64,000 bases of DNA, from NCBI RefSeq assembly GCF_030253575.1, contig NC_080560.1:12810001-12874000 (forward strand), read 5' to 3'. This document shows positions 23,975 through 36,429 of the stretch, one piece after another. The position numbers and the translations under genes were made by a program. The notes beneath the pieces are model-generated. The model searched no databases. It saw only the letters and a list, made by a program, of their open reading frames with translations, and had not been told where the DNA came from. The stretch's first letter is position 1. The number at the start of each line of letters is the position of its first letter. The stretch is from Rhododendron vialii (taxonomy: Eukaryota; Streptophyta; Magnoliopsida; Ericales; Ericaceae).

Positions 23975-24043
<69 letters not shown>
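23975..24043. repeat. (TA)n microsatellite
   Basis: About 69 bp of uninterrupted TA. Just upstream (about 23943-23971), on the minus strand, is a copy of the GGCCAACTTGC..CTCGACTAA repeat motif seen elsewhere in the window. Confidence 0.95.
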
Positions 24044-24045
<2 letters not shown>

Positions 24046-24466
24046 GCTTACATACATGCAAGGACAGAACTAAGATTTTACCATAATAGTGGCGAAATGT
24101 ATACTAAAAAAATCTTATGGTGGCGAGACTATATAAGTTGGGCATAATTTTTTTTTTACATATAATAATTATATTTTCTAAAATTCTTATCATGGTGGTC
24201 GCCGTCACTAAACCCCTGGTCCCATCTTTGCATACATGTATATAGTAACAGTTCTTTGGTGCAAAGAAGGCCATTGAAGGCAACCCCTTATTTCAGACAC
24301 CTCATATATAGTTTCATGCACTACTCTTAATGTTCATTTTGGATCTATGAAAATAATGAGTATGTTCCTTGATCAATGGCATGCAATTCCAAGCAAACCT
24401 AGATGCTATTTCAACAAACTACCCACATGCTTCCTATAACAAAGATGTGTGCACGTGTGTGTGTTT

Positions 24467-24467
<1 letters not shown>

Positions 24468-24552
<85 letters not shown>
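24468..24552. repeat. (AG)n microsatellite
   Basis: About 85 bp of uninterrupted AG. It creates artificial Arg-Glu repeat frames that are not genes. Confidence 0.95.
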
Positions 24553-24555
<3 letters not shown>

Positions 24556-25087
24556 CCTTGTAGGACTGTGGAAGACCTATCCCCGATCAAGCAAAAACGT
24601 CTGTTTGGATATGTGGAAAAGAGAGTGATTTGTCGCCGCTAATGCTAATGAATGGTGGGGTTGATCTCCGAATAAGTCAGTTTATTGAGTCGGGACTTCT
24701 TTTTAATTTTTTTAAAAGGTGGTGATGTTAGAACCATGATGGTTATAACCCGTGAGAGTACTGAAGGCGAAGGAGTGCTTCAGGCGAAAATAGATATTAA
24801 GTCGAAATATTTCCTAATCATATATCAACAAAAGCCAAGCCTAGCATGAGGAGGGAGAAAGAAGAATGTAGCCAAAGACAACTTGCCAACTTCTTCCTCT
24901 TTTGATCTCCATTAGACGGCAGAGGGAGTAACGGGGGGACGACGACGTCGTTGTCGGCAAGTCATCCTTGGCTGCACTCTGTTTTCTAACCCTATACGCG
25001 AGGCCCATTGTTCTGTGAGATCTATTATATGTTCCGAAAGCAAGAGAAAGTTGATTACCTCTATATAGCCAGAAGCTTCAATACAAG

Positions 25088-25088
<1 letters not shown>

Positions 25089-25131
<43 letters not shown>
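25089..25131. repeat. (AG)n microsatellite
   Basis: About 42 bp of AG repeats. Confidence 0.95.
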
Positions 25132-25357
25132 CAACAACCGTATGGCGCTGCTGTTGGAAGATAAACTTATTTTCTCCAAGTAATCTGAAGCAAAATTGGA
25201 AGAAATGTTATCTTCAACCGAGGTGGATGAGGACAGGACAGCTTCTAGATTTTTCTATTTTTGTTTAAAACCTCAGGACAGCTACTACATGGATCTTTGC
25301 CCCAATTTGTATACCCAGCTAAGTGATAAGGTTCCCTTTTATGGTATATATCTATGC

Positions 25358-25360
<3 letters not shown>

Positions 25361-25408
<48 letters not shown>
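25361..25408. repeat. (CT)n microsatellite
   Basis: About 48 bp of CT repeats, 230 bp downstream of an (AG)n run of opposite sense. The two could pair as an inverted repeat. Confidence 0.95.
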
Positions 25409-25410
<2 letters not shown>

Positions 25411-26284
25411 CCCGTATCCTTTGTCCTGCAAAGCAAGGCAGATTAGGTTAACTAATTAAGATTATTGATCAATTAAGACAGTACATTTTCAATGCGTTAG
25501 AAAATACGTTAAGATGATGGATCAAGCAGGAATGAAACATGCATCCAACAATGTGATGAATGGCGGATAAAAAAAAAAAAAACAATGTGATGAATGCAAA
25601 GAGAGTGAAATAGCAATTACTAAAAAGAAACTCAAAAGGTCCCCTTCCGCTAACTAAAATAAGTATTTTTTTTCTAATTGAGTAATTATTTTTTAAATTA
25701 AAGATGAATTACTGTAAGAGAATTATCTGTCTCAAAAATGAGAAACAAGTACTTAAAATGTAAGAACCTTAGCGGAATGAAATTTTACCTTAATTAGTGT
25801 ATGACCTAATGAACTACTTATACTAGAGTAATATATTACAGTCAAAACTGAATTAGGTGTCAGCTGATTCTAAAGTCAACAACATACTTGCGAGTTAAGA
25901 AATACTACTAATTTCCTTACTTATCACTGATGGTCCTCTCGAGCACACGCATAAATGTATACCTAGAGAGAGAGAGGCTAAAAAATAAGGCTCGGATCTT
26001 GGGAAGTGAGGGACTCGGGAATCAAGGCTAATGGTGTTGGGCATTGGCCCAGCCCTCCTGCTGCTAGATTTTAGCACTCAAAGTAATGCAATGCAATGCA
26101 AAATCTTACTAGTTCAGGTTCTTTCCTTGTTTTCCTCAATGAAGCCCCCCTCCCCCATGTTCCTTGAATTGCCCAAAACAACCAAACCAAGAGATTCTAC
26201 TGTCTCCCTCTCTCTCTCTAAGAAACATCGTATCGTAAAAGAAAAAAAAAATACTTAGGGACTCACAAGAAGAAATCAAAATAT

Positions 26285-26463
26285 ACACTGGAACTCAGCC
26301 TATTATCCGCACCTTATCTGCAAATGTGTCATATGTTGTCTGTCGTTGGTCGTTGTGATGCCGTTTTTCATACTTTTGTCATTATAACTCTTTGTATTCG
26401 ATTGTACTACTTTTGTTATTAATAAAAATCTCTTCCTTCGCTGTTCAAAAAATAAAAAAAAAA
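26285..26463 (+). mobile_element. LINE 3' end with A-rich tail
   Basis: The stretch ends TTGTTATTAATAAAAATCTC, followed by an A-rich tail, and resembles the tails at 21.8 and 28.9 kb. The upstream boundary is unclear and no exact target duplication was found. Confidence 0.4.
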
Positions 26464-26771
26464 GAACAAGCAGGTAGCCAAAAAAATGGAGTAAATAAAG
26501 ATTACCTTAAGCCAGAGTGAAATGCAAACTGAGAAAATATATAGAGAGGAACAAATTATATATGCAAAGTCAAAGTAGGGAAAGAATTAATTCTACTGAG
26601 TACCATTTTTGCTTCGAGTTGTCTAGGGAAATGCCATCATGGGAAAGCGTCGAGTCTTGAGTTTTATAGGCACTGTAGTAGCTAGCTATTGAATGGCACC
26701 ATTAATCTCAAAGGCACACAATTATATGAGGGTTCTTTCTGCATATATTTAGGCCTCACGGAGGACTTCCA

Positions 26772-27140
26772 CCAAGGCCGGCTCGGAGTTTTCGGGTGCC
26801 AAATGCGAAACATTTTAAGTGGGGCACTCTATTATCGTTCACAACTAAAATATTTTTATCAAGATAAAATATAGGGAACTTTCAAGAGAAATACTACAAG
26901 TATATACAAAAAGAATACATACAAATATATTACTTCAACATAACTATTCTTATGTTTTCACCGCAGAAGTAGTAATTAAACGCTGATACTGATATTTAAA
27001 AAAAAACTCTCATGCTCATTTTTTAGGCATAAAATAGACAAGAATAAAAAAAAAATTGCGGGCCCTCAAATGCAAAAAAAAATGGGGCTCAATGCAGGCC
27101 ATGCAGCTGCATCCTTAGCACACGCCTTAAGTCGGCCCTG
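26772..27140. mobile_element. MITE with CAAGGCCGGC termini
   Basis: The left end CAAGGCCGGCTCGGAG and the right end CGGCCCTGAG (complement CAGGGCCGAC) are imperfect inverted repeats similar to the hAT-like element at 1141. Similar GGCC..CCTGAG words occur near 19255, 30105 and 33795, so a family is dispersed in this window. Interior non-coding. Confidence 0.5.
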
Positions 27141-27509
27141 AGCAACATCAATCACATTTTTACAGCATATCCATTGTCGACTGCATCTACGGTTGCTGCA
27201 GGATACAAGATATATATATCATAGTTGATTTGCGCTCTATAATGTACTGTGTACATAACACATTATTTTAAGTTTTTGTTTTGCATACCAAACAATCTTC
27301 TTGAGACGTATGTAATATTCCATATTGGGGAAATATCGAGAATAACTTGAATGAGAAAATCTTTTTAACGGCGGAGTCGTGAATAGTTGTTTACGGAGCC
27401 AATCGCGACCGTCTAAAAGTGTTTTGGATGGTCCAGATTTTAATAAAACTTCTAGAATACTTTTGGATGGTCACGATTGGTTGTTGCTAAAAAGATTTTT
27501 TTTTGCTAA

Positions 27510-28150
27510 GCAAAAAGAATTTATTAATTTTTATAAATGATTACAAAGATTAAAAGGAACAAGGGCACACCGGCAAAAAGCCACCCGATCGAGACCTAAG
27601 AAAAGGCAAGATGCCAACCGCACACCAAAAAAAAACCACAGAAACCACACAGCCCAAAAAACCCGCCAAAAAAGCACAGAAACAAAAGCAATGAAAGAAA
27701 ACACCCCACCCCGCCACAACTCAAAATTAAAAAACCATAGAGAGAGATGCATCATCCTCACAGTCATCTTCTGCCTCCGAGACAAGCTCCTCCACAACGT
27801 CATCTAGAGCTTGGGACCTTACCTTTAATTCTTTCTCCTGCATTTCAACAAGTCTCTTCAAATTATAATTTCTCCCTCCTCTAACTTCAATACCCAAAGT
27901 ATGACTTGCATCCAACATCTTACGAGCTTCCTAAAAAACATCGAGGAATAAGGACCCTTTTTGTTTCTAGGAATTACTTTATCGGACTTAGCTCCAATTT
28001 CCATAGACAATAAATTACTTGATCCGCATCCAAGCAATTTTCACCCAAGATTTTCTCAATAGACCGACCAGTCTTTGCATCATCAAGGTGAAGACTATTA
28101 GTGCTTCTAGAAAAGACGGATAAGGCCGCAACTGCAACCGTAGATCTATT
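27510..28150 (-). mobile_element. Truncated LINE with fragment of protein-coding sequence
   Basis: On the minus strand, decayed frames from about 28135 down to 27730 encode segments such as LHLDDAKTGRSIEKILGEN and, after a frame break, SHTLGIEVRGGRNYNLKRL and EEDD-type acidic residues. The block ends with AATTAATAAATTCTTTTTGC and an A-rich tail, as in plant LINE 3' ends. I did not recognise a reverse transcriptase motif, so the coding part may be captured or 5' LINE sequence. Confidence 0.45.
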
Positions 28151-28550
28151 CACTGCGAGGCCGTGAATAAGTTTTTCTCAACTTGAATACTCCAAGAAAT
28201 AGATCAAAGTTTGATCCGCAACACGTCAGTATCATGAGGCCCCACACTCCATACCAATTATGTTGCATGTACGTAGTGTCAAGTACTGTTAACTGAATTT
28301 ACTCATGAGGGTTGATAGTACATGAAACAATTTCTGTAAAAATGTCCACGAAAAGCAAATGGAGGATCCTGATTCACATCTGCTTTTTATGGATACTTTC
28401 ACGAAAAATGTTTCATGTACTATAACATTTTCCTTTACTCATTGATATCTATGAGGCAATCCAGAATACTACTCTCACAATTCCAGTAATTCCCGTTGGA
28501 ACCGCAAGTCGTTTGGACGGCTGCGCTTTATCAATAATAACCACAAGAAA

Positions 28551-28939
28551 GGGCCAACTTGCTTAGGGTTGGGCTTGTCGGTTCGAAGCCGTGGCGGTTG
28601 GGTGGTCGGCGGCGGCCGTAAACTTGTTTAGGATTAGGGTTTTGCTTAGTTGTTGGGCTGGGCTTATTTAGGTGTTGAGTTGTTTTGTTGTATATCTGGA
28701 TTTCAGACCCATGAGATTTTTTGGGCTTGGCCCAATGAGTGTATTGGGGCTTTGCCTCAATGGGTGTTTCTTTGGATTGGTTTCTTGCTAACCTAGATTT
28801 TGGGTCTCGGATGAGCAGATGATAATGCTTAGCTTAGCTTAGGATTTGATGTTATCATTCCTTGTCCTTTTAATCTTTGTAACAATTTCAATAATTAATA
28901 AAATATTTTTTGCCGTTCCAAAAAAAAAGGGGCCAACTT
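28551..28939 (+). mobile_element. 5'-truncated LINE with 10-bp target duplication
   Basis: GGGCCAACTT occurs at 28551-28560 and 28930-28939. The 369-bp block between ends TTCAATAATTAATAAAATAT and a poly(A) run. No reading frame remains. The structure is that of a LINE 3' fragment inserted by target-primed reverse transcription. Confidence 0.75.
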
Positions 28940-29910
28940 TAACGAAGCAAGACTAGCAACTCTCTCCCTCTTTCAAATTTGATGTCATTTTTTTATGTTT
29001 GAAAATTTTGCTAGCTCTTATTGATATCGAGTAACTAGCGACAAAAAGTTTGAATTGAATATTTTTCCAAAAACATGCATTAATTATTTTTTAAGTTCCC
29101 GTCTTGCGGATCGGACATTAATCCTTATGGGACAGAGATAGTAACAGTTGGCTAGTTTGGAGCGCTGCAAGGCTTCACTTTTAACCGTCGTTATTGGCGC
29201 CTGCCGCGGAGGAATTGACAGCCTCGGTTGAAGCTGCTCCGAAGACGAAACAATACGAGGCTGGTATGGTGGTTAGTGGGGACAGCATTAATTCAGTTTA
29301 ATTGGCTCCCGATTGCACCAAAGGGTCACATTCTTCTGTATCCGCTCGATAAGATTGTGTGAATCTGTGAATTCAATCGAACCTTTCTTATAACTTTGTT
29401 TTCACTTTCCAATTTGCATGTGCTCAGACTTTTTGCAGAATTTGAGTGGCTTAGCTCGTGCAATACCCACCCTTTTCGTGTCCATTTTTCGTGGCTTGCA
29501 TCTCTTCCCTTATGCTTTTGTGTCTTTGATCAGGATAAACTTAGACCACATGATCCTTCAAAACCATCCTCGCATTGCCGGATTTTAGTAGTTTGAAATG
29601 TGTTTCGAAGATACTTTCACGCTCTCACTCCCGCACTTGTATGCAAATTATGCGAGTTAGGGGTAAATTTTGTAAAGTTGATCTGATTAGACAGAGAAAG
29701 TATCGGAGTCGGTACGTGATATATGTTTTGATCAAGAAAGCGATAGAACTAGTAGATTCCTTTTCATCAAGGCACTTAAGGTGATAAGGTCGGCCATGTG
29801 ATCTCATACTCTCTCCCCTCACTCTCTTTGCCGTTGGTGGTGTATATATATCTGCTAAATTCACCACTCACAAATGTATGTGATGGCCGGGAGAGACGCT
29901 GCAATTTATC

Positions 29911-30060
29911 CACGGATTTTTTTTTATCGGCTCAAAAAAAAAAAATTTATTAACTCGAACAAACAAAGTACTAGTAGTAGTCTAACTAGTTTTGATGGTT
30001 TAATCCGCATGATTTAAGGTAGGTTTTGGTCAATCCATTTCAAATCACGAGTCCTCTTCC
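29911..30060 (-). mobile_element. LINE tail fragment
   Basis: A T-run followed by ATCGGCTCAAAAAAAAAAAA and TTTATTAACTC matches, on the minus strand, the GTTAATAAA..GCCGAT-poly(A) tail seen at 17.6 kb. Extent of the insertion is uncertain. Confidence 0.35.
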
Positions 30061-30879
30061 TGAAAAGAATACAAGCTAAAATTGCACGCAGATGTCGACA
30101 AGTAGGCCGTCCTGAGATTTTTGAGGCCCAAGGCGAACGTCAAAGTTGGGTCCTCTTAGGTATTGTACTTTTATGAACAAACAAAATAAGTAGTAAATCA
30201 ATCTACAATTAAAAAAAAGGTTCATATAGTAATTAAGGTAAACTGAATTTACAAAAGTAGTGATCATTACAAGAACGTAAAAATGTCACTTAGATATCAC
30301 TCTTCTTGCATTTTTAACATCAAAGGTAGTAATTATGCTAGTATAATATGTGTTCCACTAATTAAAATAAGTATTTATTTTTTAAATTAAATGTGATATA
30401 TCGTGAAAGAAAAATCTGTCTCGTAAAAAATAGTTACTTAAAAAATAAGAATTTAGCACAACGGCGCCTCTGCCTCTATCTCTCTCGTGATCTTCTCAGG
30501 CACACAATTTATTCACGGGGGGTATGTGCAATGGGCATGCACAATCCATGAGTTTAACTCTCGACCCGTGTTATTTTCGTTGTAGTGACACTGACATCCA
30601 AGCAGTAATCCCCTTTATGAGTTTGTGCCCGCATACATGCATTTTAAGAGGAGTGTTAAAAATCTACCCAGAAATTATCCCGAATGGGCAAATCAACAGT
30701 ACAGATACAATTCAAAGTGAATCTGTACCATTGATTTGCTTTTTCGGGGTCATTTCCGGGTAAATTTTCTTTGCACTTAGCATTTCTCTACATTTTAAAC
30801 ATTGGGGATTTATTTGCATTCAAAATTTTGAAATTGTTTGTTTCTACAATAAGTGTGTGTGTGTGTATATATATATATA

Positions 30880-31035
30880 AAATAACATACAAACACTTAC
30901 ATATATTCACTCACAATAAAAATGGGTCCCACACGCACTAGTTCCAGCGCATGTGTGTGGGACCCACCCCTCCACTCCTATTACGAGTGAGTGTGTGTAC
31001 GTGTAAGTGAATGTGTATGTGTAAGTGTTCGAGTA
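30880..31035. repeat. Small foldback repeat
   Basis: ACACTTACATATATTCACTCAC..GGGTCCCACAC on the left pairs with GTGTGGGACCCAC..GTGAGTG..GTAAGTGAATGTG on the right in mirror order, with a centre near 30945. Preceded by a short (GT)n/(AT)n tract. Probably a MITE remnant. Confidence 0.55.
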
Positions 31036-31859
31036 ATGTTTATGTGTGGAGGTAGCATTATTGTTGTTTCTGTCATTTGGATTCTTCGTGGTCTTTCGTA
31101 CTCCTGTTTGTACTATTGTGTCTGAGACAATTGTAGTAAATGATTAGTTTCTTATCATTTTGATAAATCGGGTAGAGGTTGTTCGGATAAATAAATAAGC
31201 CAGCATTATTTTTTGTCTTTATTTGAACTCGTCGAAGTCGAAGCAAACTTGCTAGAGTAACTCGAACTCGAAGCAAACGAGATTTGAATCGCAGGGATAA
31301 CTCGAACTCGAAGCAAATTGATCTGACTTGACAGAGTGGGTGATCTAGTTTGCCAATCTGTTTTGGGGAGAGAGAAAGGACCAACAGAGGGAGAGAGGAC
31401 CAACGAGGCCCTCACTGAGCGTGGCGAGATGCTGAAGCGAGGGGCAGAATTGGCGAGGCCCAAACGAGGCTACTGGAAACAAGAAAAGAGGGGTTTGGGT
31501 CGCCATTTTGTCCTCACCGGAGCTTTGCCAAGGCTGCTGGATTTGCTTTAAAAGTCTGCAATTGTTTTGAAGCTCGTATGGGCTTAGCCCATGGATTGGA
31601 TTTTGGGCTTTTGGATAATGTTTTCTAGAAAAAAAACCCAAACAGTTTCGCCCACAAAACAAAACACAAAAAAAAATACTAATAAAAAAAACAAAAAAAA
31701 CCCACTCCCAAACTTTTTGTTACATTTTCTGGGCTAAAAACCATTGCCTGCTTTAGATTGTGACGGACGGTGACCCGCAACCAACTCAAGGCACCTAAAG
31801 GCAGCCGCTGTGAGCACCCAACTCAAGGCACCTAATTTGTTCTTCTTTCTTTTAAACTA

Positions 31860-32668
31860 TTCCCTTCGTCCTATTTAAGTGACCATTATTTTTAGTGGCG
31901 GACCCAGAAATTTCATATATTGGGGTACCTATTATTCACAATCTTAAAAAATATTTATCTATATATATACTACTAAATTATCGCTCAATCATTAAATATT
32001 GATCACTCATTTTATTTCGCAATCGATTTTTGACAATCTTCATGACTGAAAATACTCTTTCAACTATTGCGGTGGCAACCGTAAGATTAATGCCAAAGTC
32101 AAGAGAAAAACTAAAGAATATAGTAATTTAGAAATTTGATTTTCGTACGTAATATTTTGGATTGGGAAGAAAACACAAAGAGATAAGACAAAAATAGAGA
32201 AATAAAGGGAAGAGGTAGAACACAAATGGAAATAAAAAAAAGAGGTAGAACTAAAATAGAAAACAAACATAAAAAACCAAGGAATGAAAGTGTTGGGAAT
32301 CGAACCCAGGCGCTTGGACATCTTAACAGCGTATTCAACCATTACACCACCCCAATGTTTAGCACTAAAGTAGGAAACTTTTACATATTTATATTAAATT
32401 AAATTAAATTTTAAAAAAAATGGGGCACGTGCCCCAACGTGGATCTGCCCCTGACAATTTTATTTTGGGTTGTTCCAAAATAAGTGTCCACTTTGAAAAG
32501 TTAATTGATACTAAAGTGAAGGATAATTTTGAAAAGTGGAGGTAAAAGTTGATGTGGAAAGTGTAAATAGAGGGGAAAAGTATGGAAAAAGTGTAAAATA
32601 GAGGTGAAAATTGACTCCTAAAATAGCGTGTTTTTCAAACTGAGACATTTAGAAAGAGACGGACGTAG
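31860..32668. mobile_element. Stowaway-like MITE split by a later insertion
   Basis: Left terminus TTCCCTTCGTCCTATTTAAG and right terminus AGAGACGGACGTAG are inverted, Stowaway-like and bounded by TA. Between them, an insertion of about 560 bp runs from TAGTGGCGGACCCAG (about 31893) to TGGATCTGCCCCTG (about 32453). These two ends are themselves inverted and resemble hAT-type termini. The Stowaway interior resumes with AAATAAGTGTCCACTTTGAA. Confidence 0.6.
32286..32357 (-). repeat. tRNA-like sequence (box A and box B), not a clear tRNA gene
   Basis: On the minus strand, box A TGGTGTAATGG is followed 35 bp later by box B GGTTCGATTCC, and a T-arm-like TGGGTTCGATTCCCA is intact. The segments that should form the acceptor stem do not pair. 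It sits inside the hAT-like insertion at 31.9-32.5 kb. A tRNA-derived SINE or decayed tRNA is likelier than a working tRNA. Confidence 0.5.
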
Positions 32669-33911
32669 TAATTTTTGAAGATTCCCCAAAAAAATACTGT
32701 TTAACTATTACATTTTCTTAGAGTAGCAAACAAGATGGAAAAATTCACAAATAAATTTATGTTTGAGAAAATTTTGTAAGTTCAAAAATTATTTTTGCGA
32801 GTCAAATGATTATTTTTTTTTTTTAAGTTCTAAACGAATCATCTTCTACATACAAAAAAGGGATTAGGGATTGATAGATTTAAGAAGAAGAATGAAAAGG
32901 AAGGAGATGGTAAAAAGGAGCCTCGCTTGACTTGCAATTTTTTTTTTTTTGTGAGATAAGTAATTGTAAATTTGTAATTTTTGTACTCACCACCACCCTT
33001 CGTGGGATTCATACATTTCGTTTTGAGCCTTACATGAATATGTGGTGAAGAAGGTGATGGGATAGCATGTGACAGTGTTTGGAAAACGCTCTGTAATTTT
33101 TTTCGTGTTTGGGGGTACTAGGCTTTTTCTGCCTGGGATATCAGTTTCTTCGGTGCCGGCCCAACCCTAATACCCAAGAGACCTGGGCCTTGAGCATCCC
33201 AAAAATTCCAAATTTTAGGGGCATTTCAATGTTTTTACTATTTGAGTATGAGTTGGACTCTTTTTTTAAGCGCAATAGAATGAAAAAAAATACCCAATTA
33301 GAGGTAATGAGTTAGCCCAACCCACCATCCCATAACCCAGTCCAAGTACCCAACCCACTAAATCTCCAAAATCATTTCCCCCAAACCACCGAATAACACC
33401 CCCAAGTTGACTATACCGGTTAGTGTTGCCATGGGAGAAATAAGCTTTTCAAAGCTGAAATTGATTAAAAATTACCTTCGATTAACCATGTCATAAGAAA
33501 GACTAAATGGGTTATTCATATTATCAATTAAAAATGACTTGGTGAAAGGGGTGAATTATACAAATTTAATTGATACTTTTGCTTCTGGAAATGTAACACG
33601 AGTAATATTCAAGTGATACTCATGCGTTCTTTTGCCTATTTGGAGACTTTGTATTTTATGTTCGTATCTAATGATTAGTAGAATTTTATATCAGTTTGGT
33701 TTTTTCGTATTGTGATTGTTGCTGTAAAAATTATTAAGTATTAACTCTTTAAGAACACGCTTTTTTTATTAAGTCTTGGGCACTAAAAAGTCTTAAGCCG
33801 GCCTTGAGTTTTTTTACCTAAGATATACTATCATTTACAAAAGGTTTTTTTTTTTTAAAACACATGGGTCCCGTGGCCCCAAGCGCCCCACTGGTTACGA
33901 ACTGAACTGAG

Positions 33912-34310
33912 GGGTCGTGTTGTGCCCTTAACGGACAGCACGGTGCTGTCGCATCCTTGCGGGAACTGTTTCGGTCTCGTTCCAATGATCGAAAATGTTC
34001 ACTTCGTAGAGTTTATTGAGTAGAACAACCATGTAAAAAATCAGCTCGATCACATATCATTAAGTGCCTGATTGAAACATTTTTATTTTAAAAAGAATGG
34101 ATCTGAATTACTAGATCAAATCCACTTGATTCCATTATTAGCAAGTTGTATGTGTTCGAATTAGGTATGATCGAGCTGATATTTAGTTAAATTATTTTAC
34201 TCGATGAGCTCTACAATGTGAACATTTCTGATCATTGGAACAAGACCTAAGCGAGCTTCACAAAGCCGGTACAGCACCGTGCTGTCCCTTGGAGGGCACA
34301 GCACGGCCCC
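33912..34310. mobile_element. Foldback element, copy 2 (related to 1-410)
   Basis: Left arm words GACAGCACGGTGCTGTC, TTCGTAGAGTTTATTGAGTA and ATCAGCTCGATCA return inverted at the right as GACAGCACGG-type, TACTCGATGAGCTCTACAATG and GATCGAGCTGAT. The order and spacing match the element at 1-410. Direct repeats GAACTGAACT (about 33900) and GGACTGAACT (about 34324) flank it and may be a diverged target duplication. Confidence 0.7.
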
Positions 34311-35693
34311 TGTTTCCGGTCACGGACTGAACTCCCTCCGCAACCGTCATTAAAAAAGTTTCAACTGGATAGCCTTAGTCGACTTATCTAACACTGGTGG
34401 ATGTCCCAGCGGACCAAGCTTAAAGGCACGGCACAATGTATTCTAAACACAGTTTAAATAAAAATAAGTACGTAGTTTTCATACCATTTTGCTGTCAAAA
34501 AAAAAGTTTTACCATCATTTTTCTTGCCTCTTGATTGTCTCTCCACAAATCCATAGACGGATCATGTCCTGAAAAAAAGAAAAAGCTATTTAGTAATTAG
34601 AACACTCATACTATTAAGAAAAGGTTGAATCCATCACAATGGCACATTAACCGAACATGAAAATTCAAAATTTAACATGCTTCTTGAATCCAACAAAATC
34701 CAATTGATTGAAGTTCAAAAAAAATATTAAAATAAAAGAATATTGTTAGTATCTCACCTTCAATTGTATAGGAGCCACTGAACCTACTTCTTCCCCCCTC
34801 TCTTTCACTATCCCTGAACGTGAGATTTGATTGATTTCGAATATAAAATTGAGCAAGGTTTATAAATTTGAAATTTCGAAAGATATATAGAATATTATGA
34901 CTTATTATCCCTCCTTTCGAGACGTTTCCTAATTTAATTAGAGCATAAGGAAAGAAAATTTTGGACATCCTATCTTGGACATTCTAATTAATTTTGGATA
35001 TAAAGACGTTTCTTAATCAACTTTGGACATTCAATCTTCAAAGAGTAATTGACCAGTTTGTTATAAGGATGTGAATTAAATCGATAAATTAGTAAATCTT
35101 CTATTTAAGAATGATTTATTGTCATCGATCCTTTCCATTTCAACCAACATAATTAGCACAAATCATGGGATCACTTTAATCACGTGTAACTTCTTCTTTT
35201 TATATTAGAAAAATATTATTTATTCAATCCAACGACTATAATCTTATCAGAAAGTACGATCCAACGGCTAGGTGCTACTTTGTTTGTATGTCTAGACATT
35301 TTTAAAGAAAACGCTCCGTTTTATAATATAGAATTATACCAGCCCAAAAGTTTGTTGCAGCACATACTGCGCGTCATAATTTGCTAAGCCGCGAAAAGAA
35401 ATAACAAAACGGTGTGTTACAACTTATATGCTATGACAACCCAAAACTAGTTTGCAAGATAAACTTAATAGTGCATTGATATTAAACGTTGCGGCCGGAT
35501 CGGAAGCGCCTTTTATATCGGGTATACATAATATTCTACACTCACCTCCTTATTGTCTCGTATCCATACGGATGGTTCGCACAACGGATCCATGTAACAT
35601 AAGTAGGAGAAACAGTAGTCACCACATGATTAAACTAATCCATCAAAAGCATCCAGGAGCATGATATGATGATGGCTAGCTTCACTTCCTTAA
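34311..35693. other. Intergenic, no gene seen
   Basis: AT-rich DNA without supported genes. The phrase TTTTGGACAT or similar recurs near 34960-35030, suggesting small local duplication. Confidence 0.35.
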
Positions 35694-35984
35694 TTAGGGG
35701 TGTTTCCGGTAGTGAAAACTTTATAGATTTTTATTTGTGGTTGAGAAGTTGTTAGGTGTTTCCGGTAGTGAATAAGTTGTTGAGAAATGTCAAGTTGTTT
35801 CCTGTAGTGAATAAGTTGTTGATGGGTTTGTGAGTAGAGTTACTGTAGCAAAAAAAGTTTTTGTTGACAATTTTTTCGTTAGTAAAAACAAGATGGTAAA
35901 ATGCTGAAACTTTTTCGTTAGTGGAAACGAAATGGAAAAATGCGTTAAGTTTTTTGTGATTTTTGTTGGGGGAAACACCCCTTA
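35694..35984. mobile_element. Tourist-like MITE with TTA target duplication
   Basis: GGGGTGTTTCC at 35697 and GGAAACACCCC ending at 35981 form perfect 11-bp inverted termini, bounded by TTA on both sides, as in PIF/Harbinger-derived Tourist elements. The 285-bp interior contains repeats of TAGTGAATAAGTTGTTGA. Confidence 0.8.
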
Positions 35985-36429
35985 GTTGCTTTTTCAATTA
36001 AACAGAAGTTTCTTGGAAGGAATAAGAGGGAAGTTTGGAATGTGGTTGTATATATATACCCTTCCTTTCTAGCCTCTTGTGGCCGGCTAGCGGACTCTCT
36101 GCGTCTTTGGTTTTTTATGTTCCATAGACTATGACTCTACGAGGAGGTACACAGAGATGTCATCTCTTTGGGAAAAAGGACTAGCAAGAGCCAAGAAGGA
36201 TGGAAGGAAAGGAAAAAGAAGATTTCAGACAATTATTGAGGTGATGGGTGTTTTCAAAAAAATTGATCTATATATATGGGAGAAAATCGATAAGACACAA
36301 AACCTAAAGTTATTTTCAAACCGGCCGACAGCGGCTGCAATTTCAATATATATTTCTTCAGATGGGATCAATAGTAGGAATAGAACATAAATATCATTCT
36401 AAACAAGGCTCAAGCAGTATGTGATGTTG

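Noticed and set aside
23777..24147. Tyr-Ile repeat frames
   Set aside because: They are translations of the (TA)n microsatellite.
24369..24642. Arg-Glu repeat frames that look like a charged coiled-coil protein
   Set aside because: They are translations of the (AG)n microsatellite, with no supporting flanking coding sequence.
32286..32357. Functional tRNA gene
   Set aside because: Boxes A and B are good but the acceptor stem does not pair, and the sequence lies inside a transposon-like insert.
36157..36390. 77-codon Lys-rich plus-strand frame preceded by a TATA-like word
   Set aside because: No recognised motif or homology; it is adjacent to LINE-like debris and I could not support it as a gene.
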